NCBI RefSeq assembly: GCF_007559345.1
Contig: NZ_VMBH01000001.1
Span: forward strand, 186,001 to 250,000
Origin: Cardinium endosymbiont of Dermatophagoides farinae
GTDB taxonomy: Bacteria > Bacteroidota > Bacteroidia > Cytophagales > Amoebophilaceae
Reading direction: 5' to 3'
DNA: 64,000 bases
The position numbers and the translations under genes were made by a program. This document shows, in pieces, positions 10,310 through 21,347 of this stretch. Positions within the stretch are counted from its first letter, which is position 1, and each line of letters begins with the position of its first letter. A model generated the notes under the pieces. It was given only the letters and a program-made list of their open reading frames with translations. It was not told the DNA's origin and ran no database searches.

Positions 10310-11607
10310 ATGAGTAGATTTATTGTCAATGGGGGGCATCAATTATCTGGCACCATTAGGCCACAAGGTTCAAAAAATGAAGCACTGCAAGTGATGTGTG
10401 CCACCTTATTGACTGATGAAGTAGTAATGCTACATAATATTCCGGACATTGCAGATGTCCAAAGTGTGGTGCAACTACTGGCCCTTTTGGGAGTTCAGAT
10501 TACCCCATTGGGTAAGGGAAAGTATCAGTTTTGTGCCAGCCATCTTGAAAAAGATGCCATGGTTACAGCGGCATTCCGATCAGCATACACTAAAGTAAGG
10601 GGCTCTATTATGTTACTGGCCCCGCTGATCATCCGTTTTAAAAAAGTAGTTATCGCGCAGCCTGGGGGAGATAGGATTGGACGCAGGGGGCTGCATGCTC
10701 ATTTTGAAGGGCTCGCGGGGCTGGGTATTGTTTTCCATGCTGCTCAGGAGACTTGGATCGCCCAATGCAACCTACTGCAGGGAGCCGATGTGCTGATGCC
10801 AGAAGCATCGGTAACAGGCACCGCCAATCTGATTATGGCCGCGAGCATGGCCAAAGGCAAAACGACTATTTACCCGGCAGCTTGTGAACCGCATATACAA
10901 CAACTCTGCCATATGCTGGTAGCCATGGGCGCTAGAATTACCGGTATTGGCACCAACCTATTAACCATAGAGGGCGTACCAGCATTAAAAGGCACCACGC
11001 ATACCATTCTACCAGATATGTTGGAAATTGGTAGCTTTATTGGGTTAGCGGCAGCCACCCAATCTGCACTAACCATTACAGATGTGCCCATTAAACTCTT
11101 TGCACCCGTTTGGTATTGCTTTAAAAAGTTGGGTATTATGCTAGAAAAACAGGATGATACATTGCATATTCCAGCTCAATCCTGCTATCATATTAAAAGA
11201 GAAATGGATGGGAATCTCGTAACGCTTTATGATGCGGTTTGGCCAGGGATACCGGCTGATTTAATTAGTATTGCAGTGGTAGCTGCTGTACATGCACAAG
11301 GCCACATCTTAATACATCAGAAAATGTTTGAAAGCAGGCTTTTTTTTGTAGACCATTTGATTGAAATGGGGCACGACTGGTATTGTGCGATCCGCATAGG
11401 GTACATATCGTAGGCCTAGGCAACAGCCATAAGCTACATGGCATCCATATGAGCTCAAGTGATATTAGAGCAGGCATTGCTTTGTTAATTGCAGCACTGG
11501 CAGCAGAAGGAACCAGTATTATTGAAAACATTCACCAAATCGATCGAGGATATGAAGCTATTGACCAACGCCTCAACAGCTTAGGTGCATCAATTGAAAG
11601 GGTGTAA
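10310..11607 (+). CDS. murA: UDP-N-acetylglucosamine 1-carboxyvinyltransferase (frameshifted in this sequence)
   Basis: MurA transfers enolpyruvate from PEP to UDP-GlcNAc, the first committed step of peptidoglycan synthesis. The first frame (10310-11413) holds [11 protein letters not shown] with the substrate-binding K-N pair, and [11 protein letters not shown]. In that loop the usual catalytic Cys is Asp121, a variant known to give fosfomycin insensitivity and, to my knowledge, usual in Bacteroidota. The second frame carries the C-terminal strand [13 protein letters not shown] and [11 protein letters not shown]. The frames join if GGGG near 11368 were GGGGG ([13 protein letters not shown]). 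Full length would be about 432 residues, normal for the family. Confidence 0.9.
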
Positions 11608-11709
11608 CTGAACCTGAGCCTATAATTTTAAACCATCTGCTTGTAATGTACAATTACAATAATTTGTATTAAATTTAGGCCCTTAATTCATCTATAAAAC
11701 CAGTAACCC

Positions 11710-14627
11710 ATGCAAGTTGATTTAGTTATTATAGGCCTATTCTTAGCCTTAAACATCCTCATTGGGCTCTATCATGCTAAAGGGGTGAAAACATTTAGGG
11801 ATTATGTCCTGGGGAAGTAGTTGTCTACATTCGTGATTGTTTGTTCCTTAGTGGCTAGCGCGATGCATATAGGTACGCTAGGTTTCATATCTGACTCCTA
11901 TTTTCTTGGCTTTAAAGCGCTTATAGCCGCCTTAATCTTTTTCTTAACGACCTATTTTGGATCAAGGGTATTAACAGCACGTATGGCTGAGTTTTTGGGA
12001 GATTTTTCTTAGCAGAGTCTATTGGTAAGCTTTATGGTCCGGTGGCACGTAAAATCACAGCGGCTACTGTAATACTGGTGATGTTAGGTTTAGTGGTAGC
12101 ACAGCTTAAAGTTATCCTACAAATCGTTCATTTTGCACTTCCAGATATGACACAGGGTCTTGTCTACTGGATTCCTATTGCTACTGGATTTGTCGTTATT
12201 CTATATTCAACATTTGGTGGGGCCAGGTCGATTGCAATGACTGATGTTTTTCAATTTCTCTGTTTTGGGTGTACTTTTCCTTTAATTGCTTTCCTGCTAT
12301 TACGCTATGCCAACCCATCCATTGCAGAAGGATGGACACGTTTAAAACAACACGCACAATTTGTAGACGCTGCCGATATATTTTCTCCCAAGTTCCTACA
12401 TGTATATATTTTCTATGGGATTCGAGTATTATTAGTGACGCTTGCGCCGCTTTATATACAAAGACTCTATATGGCCAAATCTATTCAACAGGCTAAAAAA
12501 GTGCTTCCTAAGGGTGCCGTAGCTGTTTTTTGTATACGTCTATTGGCATTTTGTATAGCGATTGCATTGCATCTAGGAGGACATACATTGACACGCAAAC
12601 ATGATGTGATCCATTTTCTGATTAACCTAACGCAGATTCCAGGTATAAAGGCGACTATAATGATTACGGTGCTTTCACTACTGATGTCTACGATTGACTC
12701 TGCTTTGCATTTGTTATCAGTTGTTTTTGTGCATGATTTATTACCATTATCATTTTTTCAAGGGTAAATGGATCCATCAAAAAATTAAAAGCAGTTAGAA
12801 TAACGATTTTACTAATTGGCATACTAGCCTTATACAGTGCATTAACCTACAAAGGCAATATTTATAAACTTATCGCAAAGGGAACGGAAAGCTACATACC
12901 TGTTGTAAGCATTCCATGGGCAATGGCCATTCTAGGATTTAGGCCCCGTAGCGCAGTTGTACTGATCACTATGGCCACTTCTGGAGTCTTTGCAGTATAT
13001 TCAAGGTTCTTCCAGTCTTATACACACCACCAGGGCAATGTAAACCTAGCCATTGCCATAGTGATTAGCATCTGCACGCTTATCTTTGGCCACTATCTCC
13101 TCCCAAAGCAGCCCAATACTGGACGGGTGGGAATTAAAGACCGCAGCCCGTTGGATCTGCAAAACCAAGAAACCAAACGCTGGTGGCTAAGATGCTTACG
13201 CCAATTTAAAGCTTTAGCCACTAAAAAATATTGGGAAAGCCTCTTCCCAAAAAATGCAACTACTTTTATACTACTGGGTATTTACTTCATTAGCAGTATG
13301 CTTATAGCCCTATGGTTTATGCAAAAAGCATACTTTTTCCCTTATATATATTGGTATATATTCGTAATGGCTATTGGAACCCTCTTAGCAATTTATCCAG
13401 CTTTTCACACCTATAAAAAAGGAGGTAATCCCATACTCCATGGCGTATGGCCTGTGCTGTTGTTTGTATTGCTTTTCCTTTCCACTATACAATTTGCCAA
13501 GTTAGGCCATTTTAGTCCCATGGTTTGTGCATTGGTTGTCACTAACATAGGGTTAGGTATCGTCCTTTTATCCTTAAAAGTAGCAATAGGCATGCTAGGT
13601 GTAGCGACGATTTTAGATCAATGCATACCGCCTAGCCTTCCCTTTTGGAGTCTATTTTGGGCTGGTTATAATGAAATTTCTATAGAACTCATTTTCGCTG
13701 TAACCATTGGGGTAGCCACCCTAATAGGTTTTAGCTTCTATAAATATTTATGTAATAAAGCTACTATTACACTCAATGTGATAGAACTAGCCCGCAGTTA
13801 CGAACGTAGAGCCGCGCTAGAATCTATCTATACCCAAGTGAACTGGTCTAGGTTAGACCCTACTTATGGCAGTGAAATGTTAGAAGCAATGAGCGAAATG
13901 CTCAAAGCACCTTGCGAATATCTCTACACACAGGGCCAGAAAAAGCTTGGAGAAGATGTCAATAGCTTTATAAAAAAATTGCGTAAGTTTAGCCGTCTAT
14001 TGCTGCAAAGTGCTAAAGAAGCACATAGCCTAGGGCTTAATAAAAAAAGCGATTCAGTCCGTAGCGATTGAACCTATTATTCTAAAAGTACACAGTATGA
14101 TTCACGCATTAGGGGAACCTATGCAGCTGCTCTTGCGCAACCAAACAAAGACAAAACAGTTGATAGCAGATCTGGATCTCTTTGAGCGTTTTTTAATTAT
14201 AAACTTATTGGCAATCAGTAATAGTGAACAAGCTATAGACCATATAGTTACCCTAACCATTGCCGATACCACGCTACGTTACAATGATACAAAGGCTACT
14301 CAAACCAATAAGGAAGCTACCACCCTACCCGCATTGGCCTTTTTTATCAGCACAGATACTACTGTACAAAGTACACTACCAGTATACGATATCACAGACG
14401 AAATAAGATTTGTTTACCTTCCCAAAACGGAAGAACAACTCTATCAAGCAGAAAGTAGGCAAATTGTACAAGCACATGGTGGGTATGTTGAAATAATAGA
14501 AACTAAAGAAAACTTAACATGCCTCTATGTGTTGCCTGTAGCTGGAGAAAAAGTAATGCACTTTAAAACCTATAACCCTGCTGACTTAACTGATCAAATC
14601 GCTACAACAGCTGAAAGCTTGACATAA
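11710..14627 (+). pseudogene. Symporter / kinase-like fusion, copy B, several breaks, lacks HD domain
   Basis: This is a paralog of the fusion at 14883-18350. It starts at 11710 (MQVDLVIIGLF), hits an in-frame TAG at 11818-11820, then shifts frame near 12010 and near 12755. A further shift occurs in an A7 run at 14042-14048, where six A would read NKKAIQSVAIE. The symporter core (FGGARSIAMTDVFQF, LLMSTIDSALHL), the extra membrane helices (13260-13750), a helical dimer-like part and the degenerate ATPase-like part (QIVQAHGGYVEII) are present. It stops after TAESLT, just where copy C continues into its HD domain. A 68-bp palindromic element follows 24 bp later. Confidence 0.8.
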
Positions 14628-14651
14628 AACAAAATAGCTTTCGCTCAACCG

Positions 14652-14719
14652 GAGTCTTTAGTTTTAAGTGTGTAAATATTTTTCAGGTTGTATATTTACA
14701 CACTTAAATGGGCAGCCCC
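14652..14719. repeat. 68-bp palindromic mini-element, copy 2, with 8-bp target duplication
   Basis: It has the same inverted-repeat structure as copy 1 (TTAAGTGTGTAAAT arms facing inward around TTTTTCAGGTTGTAT). It is flanked by a perfect 8-bp direct repeat, CTCAACCG, at 14644-14651 and 14720-14727. An 8-bp duplication and ends containing GTGTAAA fit an IS256-family origin, which is an inference. It contains no coding sequence. Confidence 0.85.
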
Positions 14720-14882
14720 CTCAACCGCCTGCCATTCCATCAAGAGATACGAATATCCCACAGATAAACCTTTAACCTGCCCTACCCACAGTAAATAAGC
14801 CATACTAAGGCAACCATTATTCTTGCATAATTAAAACTTATTTACTTCATTTTTATAATACAAAAAAATTAAAAAAAATAAC

Positions 14883-17800
14883 ATGAACATTGATTTAGTT
14901 ATTATAGTACTATTCTTAGTGATAACGCTCACGGTTGGGTTTTATTGTGGTAAAGGTGTTACAACCTTCCAAGATTATGCAATTGGGAATAGAAAAATGG
15001 ACAGCTTTATCATTGCTGTTTCCATAATAGCCACGATTTATGGAGGTAGAAGCTTGCTTGCATTGGATGCTTTCTATCAAGAAAGTTTTTATAAAACTTT
15101 TGATTTAATCTATTTTGTTATGCTATTTTTGGGCTCAAGGTTTATAATCTTAAGAATGAAGGAATGCACAGGTCATCTTTCTATAGCTGAGTCAATGGGA
15201 AGCCTTTACGGTCCAACGACCCGGATGATAACAGGTATTTTCGGCATCATGCTATCTATTGTTATGTTAACACCTCAGTTTAAGGTTGGCCTGTCTATTA
15301 CAGAGACGCTATGGCCTGAGATAGAGCAGTTTTCAGCCTACTCAGGTATAATTTTAGCACTACTTGTTATAAGCTATACAGCATTTGGAGGTGCTAGAGC
15401 TGTAGCCATAACAGACCTATATCAATTTTTTCTTTTTGGCGTTTGTTTCCCCATCATGATTTTTATTTGCATATGCTATGCAAAAAAGCCGCTAGCTAGT
15501 TGGCAACAGCTTACTGAAATTCCACAACTCACTACCAAGGAAGTTTTCCAGTCAACTAAACTCCTACAAGATACCCTGAATGCATTTGTATATGGTTTAT
15601 GTCATCCATTTTTTCCTGCATGGATCCAACGTTTTTATATGTCATCTTCTATCCAACAAGCATCAAAAGGATTTTATAAAAGTACTTGTATTCAGCTTAT
15701 ATTTACCATAGTTTGTTTAACCATTGTGATGGTTTTACATTTAGGGAACCATGATATCAAAAACAATCAGCATATCATAGACTACTTGGTTAAGCTTGCC
15801 CGCTTTCCTGGAATACGTGGGATTATAGTAACTGCCATTATGGCTTTATTGATGTCCACTGCCGATTCTTATTTGCATATTGCTTCGGATTTGCAAATGA
15901 TGTATTACCTGTAATATTTGGTTTAACCAAACGAATCAATACATGCAGACTCAGGATTGCACGTATCGTTTCTATTTTAATAGGAATAGCCAGTAGCTTT
16001 ATGATGATCAATATCAACTATTTTATTCAGTTGCGTGCTTACGTAGTGAGCTGTTACCCTATTATAATCGTCCCTTTCATCATGGCTATGTTTGGTTTTA
16101 GGCCACGTTCGACTGCTGTTTTATTAACTATCGGGGTCAATATAGCCATAATGGCATATCATTTTTTTGATACAATAGATTTATCAACAGCCTTTCATAA
16201 ATCTTTTTATTTTAGTACGATTACCTTACTTGCCATCCATTATCTCTTTCCTAAAAGTCCCAATACCGGCTGGGTAGGCATTAAAGATCTTAGTCCGCTC
16301 AATTTGCAAAATCAAGAAACCAAACGTTGGTGGTTAAGAAGGCTACAAAATTGGAAACTAACCTTTACAGGGGCATACTGGAAAAATTTTTTTCCAAAAA
16401 GGGAAAGTACTTTTATACTATTGGGTATCTATTTAATCATGAATACCTTTATAGCCCTCCATTTTATACAAAAAGATTACCTTTCGCGCTATATGTATTG
16501 GTATATTTTGGTAATCGCTTTGGGAACAATTTTAATGATTTATCCATCTTTCCAGGGTTACAAACCAGAAACCCGTCCAATACTCGGCTGGGTATGGCCC
16601 ATGCTTTTATTCATATTGCTTTTTGTTTCGAGTATACAGTTTGCAAAATTAGGCCATTTTCACCCTATGGTTTCTACACTATTGATCTCTAGCCTAGCCT
16701 TAGGCACCGTTCTTTTTTCCTTAAAAGTAGGTATCATCATGTTGGGTATAGCCATGATGCTACATACATTTATACCACCTAGCATTGACTTTTGGAATCT
16801 ATTTTGGACCAGTCATAGCAAAGCTTCTCTAGAATTTGTTTTGGCTACAGCCCTTGTCGCAGCTGCTCTAGTAAGTGGTAGCATTTATAAGTATCTACGG
16901 GACAAAATAGAAATCAAACTTAAAATCATAGCATTAGCTAGACACTTTGAGCGCAGCGCAGCTCTAGAAGCGCTCTACAACCAAGTAAATTGGTTTAGGC
17001 TTCATCCCATCTATAGCAACAAAATGTTACAAGAAATGAGCGCAACGTTGCAAATGCCCTGTCACTATCTCTACACAAATGGTCAACCAAAACTAGGAGG
17101 AGAAATAAACCTCTTTATGAAACAGTTACGCAAGTTTAGCAAAGTACTACTAAAAAGGGTTAAATGAAGAGCACACGCTAACGCTAAACAAAAAAGCAGT
17201 GCAACGCGTAGCCATCGATTCGGCCATCTCACAAGCACATAGCATAGCACTGGCATTAGGGGAGCCTATAGCATTGCTTGTACGGAACGAAACGAAAGTA
17301 ACAGATTTGATAGCAGATCCAGCACTTTTTGAACGTCTTTTAACTATAAACCTATTCGGGATCAGCAAAAGTGAGCAAGCTGTAGATCATATGGTCACCT
17401 TAACCATTGCGAGCACTATGCTACGTTACGACTATAACAGTACGATACAAGCTGGCAAAACACCACTTACCTTGCCGGCACTAGCCTTCTGTATCAATAC
17501 CGATTCAAGCATGCAAAATGTACCACCTATATATGATATCACAGATGAGACATTCTATACCCATCTACCTAAATCAGAAGATCAGCTTTATGAAGCAGAA
17601 AGCAGACAAATTGTACAAGCACATGGTGGGTATGCCACAATACTAGCTACCAAAAAGGTGCTAACCTATTGCTATGTATTACCTGTAGCTGGTCAAAAGG
17701 TGATGCGTTTTAAAACCTACGATCCGAGTGTTTTAAACAGTAAAATAAGCCAAACAGCTGAAAGCCTAGCGCAAGAAAAAGAATTGGTAGCACTGCTTAC

Positions 17801-18350
17801 CACGGAAACCGCCCTGACCAAAGAAATGGTAGAAAAAACCATTCATTTCATTAAAAATGCACATGGGCTTGTAACGCGTAAATCTGGCGCACCCTATTAT
17901 ACGCACCCTATGGCAGTTGCTAAAATACTATTAGAGGTCACCAAAGATCCTACAACCATTCTAGCTGGCCTGTTGCATGATGTAGTAGAAGATACACCGA
18001 TACCACTGACCCAAGTAGAACTGATGTATGGCGCTGAAGTGGCCTATTATATTGTAGACATGGTTACACATTACAATACAAATGGTTATCGATGGAAGTT
18101 AGATGATAAAGAAAATAAAAACCTGCTGGACCAATGTAAAGATATTCGTGTAGTACAGGTTAAACTAGCCGATAGGCTCCATAACATCAGAACCTTACAT
18201 TTTCGTAAACTAGTAGACCAAAAACGAATTGCAAAAGAAACCATCACGTTTTATATCCCATGGGGCAAAAAAAATAAAATTTCCAATTGGATATTGGAAA
18301 TGAGCAATATTTGCCAGGAAATTTTAAATAAAAAAGGAATGTATATATGA
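14883..18350 (+). pseudogene. Na+/solute symporter - degenerate kinase - RelA/SpoT-type HD hydrolase fusion, copy C (two frameshifts)
   Basis: If the two frameshifts (near 15888 and near 17157) are ignored, this is one protein of about 1155 residues. Order: SSS-family symporter (14883-16270; FGGARAVAITDLYQF, ALLMSTADSYLH), a linker with NQETKRWWLRRL, six or so extra membrane helices (16390-16890), a helical DHp-like segment, and a degenerate HATPase-like domain (DPALFERLLTIN, then SRQIVQAHGGYATI resembling the G2 box region). Last comes an RSH-type HD domain at about 17840-18300. The HD domain keeps YTHP, LLHDVVEDT and KLADRLHN, the metal and catalytic residues of ppGpp hydrolases. No synthetase domain follows. 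A transporter-linked alarmone hydrolase is inferred. Confidence 0.75.
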
Positions 18351-18412
18351 TACTTTTCTTTTTTACTCAAGCCCTATGTTGGTATCTATATACCAACCAA
18401 TGCACTAAGAAT

Positions 18413-18871
18413 CTATTCTATGGATAGCAGTTTGTTTTTGATGAGCCTAACGACGGATAAAGTTTGTAGATATTCAACAAAGGGAAGCATATGGAGTTTT
18501 TCTACTACCATGGCTTGGTAACTAGGTAGATGTTTGGTATGCACGATTAAAATAAAATCAAATGCACCTATTACTTGATAGCAAGCTGTGACCATTGCTA
18601 TTTTATCAACCGTAAGTTTAAATAATTTGATGTGTTCAGCTGTGGTTTTTTGAAGGCGAACGCCAACCATTAGATGTACCAAGAAACCTAGCTTTGCATA
18701 ATCAACTTGCGCAACATAATTTGTAATGATTTCATGCTGTTCTAACTTTTTTACCCGTTCAAGCGTAGCTGCAGGAGATAGGTTGATTTGCTGCGCAAGC
18801 GCAGCATTTGTGATCTTTGAATCAACTTGAAGAATATTTAAAATAAGTTTATCTATTTTGTCTAGTTCCAT
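18413..18871 (-). CDS. Lrp/AsnC family transcriptional regulator
   Basis: This 152-residue protein has an N-terminal winged HTH (LDKIDKLILNILQVDSKI, then ALAQQINLSPAATLERVKKL) and a C-terminal RAM/Lrp ligand domain (GVRLQKT...YQVIGAFDFILIV). Such regulators sense amino acids and act as dimers or octamers. It is intact and single-gene, convergent with the fusion gene at its 3' side. Target genes cannot be told from the sequence. Confidence 0.9.
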   Translation of the reverse strand: MELDKIDKLILNILQVDSKITNAALAQQINLSPAATLERVKKLEQHEIITNYVAQVDYAKLGFLVHLMVGVRLQKTTAEHIKLFKLTVDKIAMVTACYQVIGAFDFILIVHTKHLPSYQAMVVEKLHMLPFVEYLQTLSVVRLIKNKLLSIE

Positions 18872-18970
18872 AAACGAAAGAATTTATGTTGCACTTTTTG
18901 CTTTTTTTGGCAGTAGCAGTGCCATATGGCTGAATGAATACATTTTTAGAGATGGTTCTAAAAGCTATAC

Positions 18971-20045
18971 CTAACGTTGTAATAAATAGGCTTTTATAAA
19001 TCCATCGAGATCTCCATCTAAAACATTTTCTACATCTTTGCGTTCATGGCCTGTTCGGTTGTCTTTAATAATCTTATAAGGATGTAATACATAACTCCTA
19101 ATTTGAGAACCAAATTCAATCTTTTTTTTGCTTCGCTCTATTTCTTGCTGTTTGGCTCGTTTCTTTTCTAATTCTTGTTGGTAGAGCTTAGATTTAAGCA
19201 ATTGCAAAGCTTTATCTCTGTTTTGTAGTTGAGAACGTTCTTGTTGACACTCTACTATAGTGCCAGAAGGAACATGCTTGACACGAACAGCGGTCTCTAC
19301 TTTATTGACATTTTGCCCTCCTGCTCCACCAGACCGAAAGGTATCCCAGCTTAGATCTGCAGGATTTATTTCAATCTTTATAGAATCATCAATAACAGGG
19401 GCTGCATATACAGAAGCAAAAGAAGTATGGCGTTTACCTGCAGCATCAAAAGGAGAAAGACGTACCAGCCTATGAATGCCCACCTCTGCTTTTATATACC
19501 CATAAGCATAGGAACCAATCAACTCCAGTGTAACAGCCTTTATGCCTGCACTATCCCCTGGTTGATGGTTAATTGTTTTAACAGTATACCCCCTTTTGGC
19601 TGCCCATATCATATACATACGTACCAACATATAAGCCCAATCTTGGCTTTCTGTACCACCTGCACCGGGCTTTATATCTATAATTGCATTTAAATGATCC
19701 TCTTGGCCATCTAACATTTTTTTTAATTCAACCTCCTCTAGCAATCTAGAAAAAGAGGATGCTACAATATCCAACTCTTCTTGCGCCACCGCATCTTCTA
19801 TAAATAAAGCCTCTAATAAAAGCAGCTCTTCCCATTGAGCCTGTAGCGCATTGAATTGATCAACAGATTCTTTTAAGGTTTTAATTTTCTGGATGGTTTG
19901 CCCGGCTTCCGTTGGATTTGACCAAAATAAAGGAGCTGCAACTGCTTCTTCTAACAGCTGTAGCTGTTTATTTTTACTAGCATAGTCAAAGACAGTCCTT
20001 TAAGGCATTTATTCTTTCCTCTAAATAACAATATTTGGCTTTCAT
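18971..20045 (-). CDS. prfB: Peptide chain release factor 2, with programmed +1 frameshift
   Basis: RF2 reads UGA and UAA stop codons. The start ATG is at 20045 ([19 protein letters not shown]). After 19 codons an in-frame TGA (19988-19986) ends the zero frame in the context CTT TGA C. The +1 frame then continues as [14 protein letters not shown] to 18971. The body has the RF2 specificity tripeptide SPF ([15 protein letters not shown]) and the catalytic GGQ ([15 protein letters not shown]). Total length of about 357 residues is normal. This is the classical autoregulatory RF2 site and not a mutation. Confidence 0.95.
19985..20000 (-). promoter_or_regulatory. prfB programmed +1 frameshift site
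   Basis: The minus strand reads AAAGGACTGTCTTTGAC. The slippery CTT is followed by the in-frame TGA and a C, as in the well-studied RF2 site. A purine-rich AAAGGA lies a few bases upstream and can serve as the internal Shine-Dalgarno-like stimulator. Low RF2 would favour the shift and so more RF2. Confidence 0.9.
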
Positions 20046-20069
20046 AAAACTTATTGTAGGAATAACTAT

Positions 20070-20792
20070 TTACTTCACAAAATGAACACAATTGTATATA
20101 GATTCTTCTACCTGATCAGGAGCAAAAACAGAGTGGATAATCCGTACGGTCTTTTTATCTTTAGTTAATTCGCTTTGTGGATTGCTAGGGCGGCGTTCAA
20201 TCTCTTTATCAAAGGTATGAATGGTCGTATAAGTGGTGTCCTTAAAAAAGGAGGCTAAATCTAAACTTTTAATTAAACAGTTATCATACCGTTGATAGAA
20301 AAGCACTTTCTTTGCAATACCATTTACATCCTGACGGACAAAGAGTCCATCATCAAGGCTAAAATAGGTAATTTGAGCAGGATCCAAGCCTCTATTAATC
20401 TTTCGCATCGCTTTATTAAGCGCGTCAATAGTATTAAATGCAAATGATAGCTCGAAGCTAAGCATTTTTTCATTATAGTTTACGCAAACATGGCTGATAT
20501 CGGGTATTTGTTCTAAACAAACTTTAGCATTACTAAAAGCCTTATAACCAATAGATTTAGTTATACCTTGATGTTTATAGTCTTTATTTAAGTATTTAAT
20601 AAACCAAATCAACTTATTGATCTTCTTTAAATTTACTTCAATGCTAAATTGCCCAGATTGATCTTCTTTAAAATGGGCCCTTTCTATAAAATCTACACCT
20701 AAAGCAAAACTGTTAGCAGCAGGAGATTGAAAAAAAAAGAGCAATACAAAAACTATAAACCCAACTTTTCTTGGCTGCATAGGCATAAACAT
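20070..20792 (-). CDS. Hypothetical exported protein
   Basis: The 240-residue product begins with a basic stretch and a strong hydrophobic segment (GFIVFVLLFFFQSP) followed by ANSFA, a plausible signal peptidase I site. ATG 20780 (MQPRK) is an alternative start. The mature part is soluble, mixed alpha/beta, with no domain I recognise. It could be periplasmic or secreted. The gene is intact and follows prfB's upstream end in the same direction with a gap of 24 bp. Confidence 0.6.
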   Translation of the reverse strand: MFMPMQPRKVGFIVFVLLFFFQSPAANSFALGVDFIERAHFKEDQSGQFSIEVNLKKINKLIWFIKYLNKDYKHQGITKSIGYKAFSNAKVCLEQIPDISHVCVNYNEKMLSFELSFAFNTIDALNKAMRKINRGLDPAQITYFSLDDGLFVRQDVNGIAKKVLFYQRYDNCLIKSLDLASFFKDTTYTTIHTFDKEIERRPSNPQSELTKDKKTVRIIHSVFAPDQVEESIYNCVHFVK

Positions 20793-20918
20793 AAAAAAAT
20801 AAAATCAACAATATAAAACTTTAGACACAAGAGCGGAGCCCGCGCCTTACTATATAAGGACTATATAACGATAGTATTGCTATTACACAAGACAAGAGTT
20901 ATCATTTATTTTATCACG

Positions 20919-21060
20919 AGACCTTCTTCAAAACCTATTTGTGATCAGCAGTTTTTAGGAGAAGCGCAGTCGAGCACCGCAGAATACTAAATGTATTTGA
21001 GGAGCGTAGACAAGCTTCGACACCAAAGTTGCCATTAGAAATAGGTTTTGCAGAAGGTCT
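20919..21060 (-). repeat. MITE-like repeat, copy 3
   Basis: A 142-bp copy in reverse orientation, with left end AGACCTTCTTCAAAACC. The flanking triplets are ACG and AAG, so no exact duplication remains. Confidence 0.85.
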
Positions 21061-21165
21061 AAGCATATCATTAAAAACGAACGCATCATACTGAATCGGT
21101 TGAATGGGTTAAAGTTATGAATTCTTTATAAACTTTATCTTGTTTTATATAAATTAGGGGTCTAT

Positions 21166-21302
21166 AGACCTTCTGCAAGACCTATTTGTGATCAGCAATT
21201 TTTAGGAGAAGCGCAGTCGAGCACCGCAGCATACTAAATGTATTTGAGGAGCATAGATAAGCGCCAAAATTGCCATTTAGCAATAGGTTTTGCAGAAGGT
21301 CT
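21166..21302 (-). repeat. MITE-like repeat, copy 4
   Basis: A 137-bp reverse-orientation copy flanked by a perfect TAT duplication (21163-21165 and 21303-21305). It lies 45 bp upstream of mrp and only 105 bp from copy 3, so a promoter for mrp must sit in or beside it. Confidence 0.9.
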
Positions 21303-21347
21303 TATTAACCTGGCATACCGGGTGCATGGTTATCGAAATAGGCCATT

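Noticed and set aside
19986-19988. Stop codon in prfB as a pseudogene mark
   Set aside because: The CTT TGA C context and position are the known programmed frameshift of RF2.
20919-21302. Two closely spaced repeats that could suggest a CRISPR array
   Set aside because: The units are about 140 bp with inverted ends, in only two adjacent copies, without regular short spacers or cas genes.
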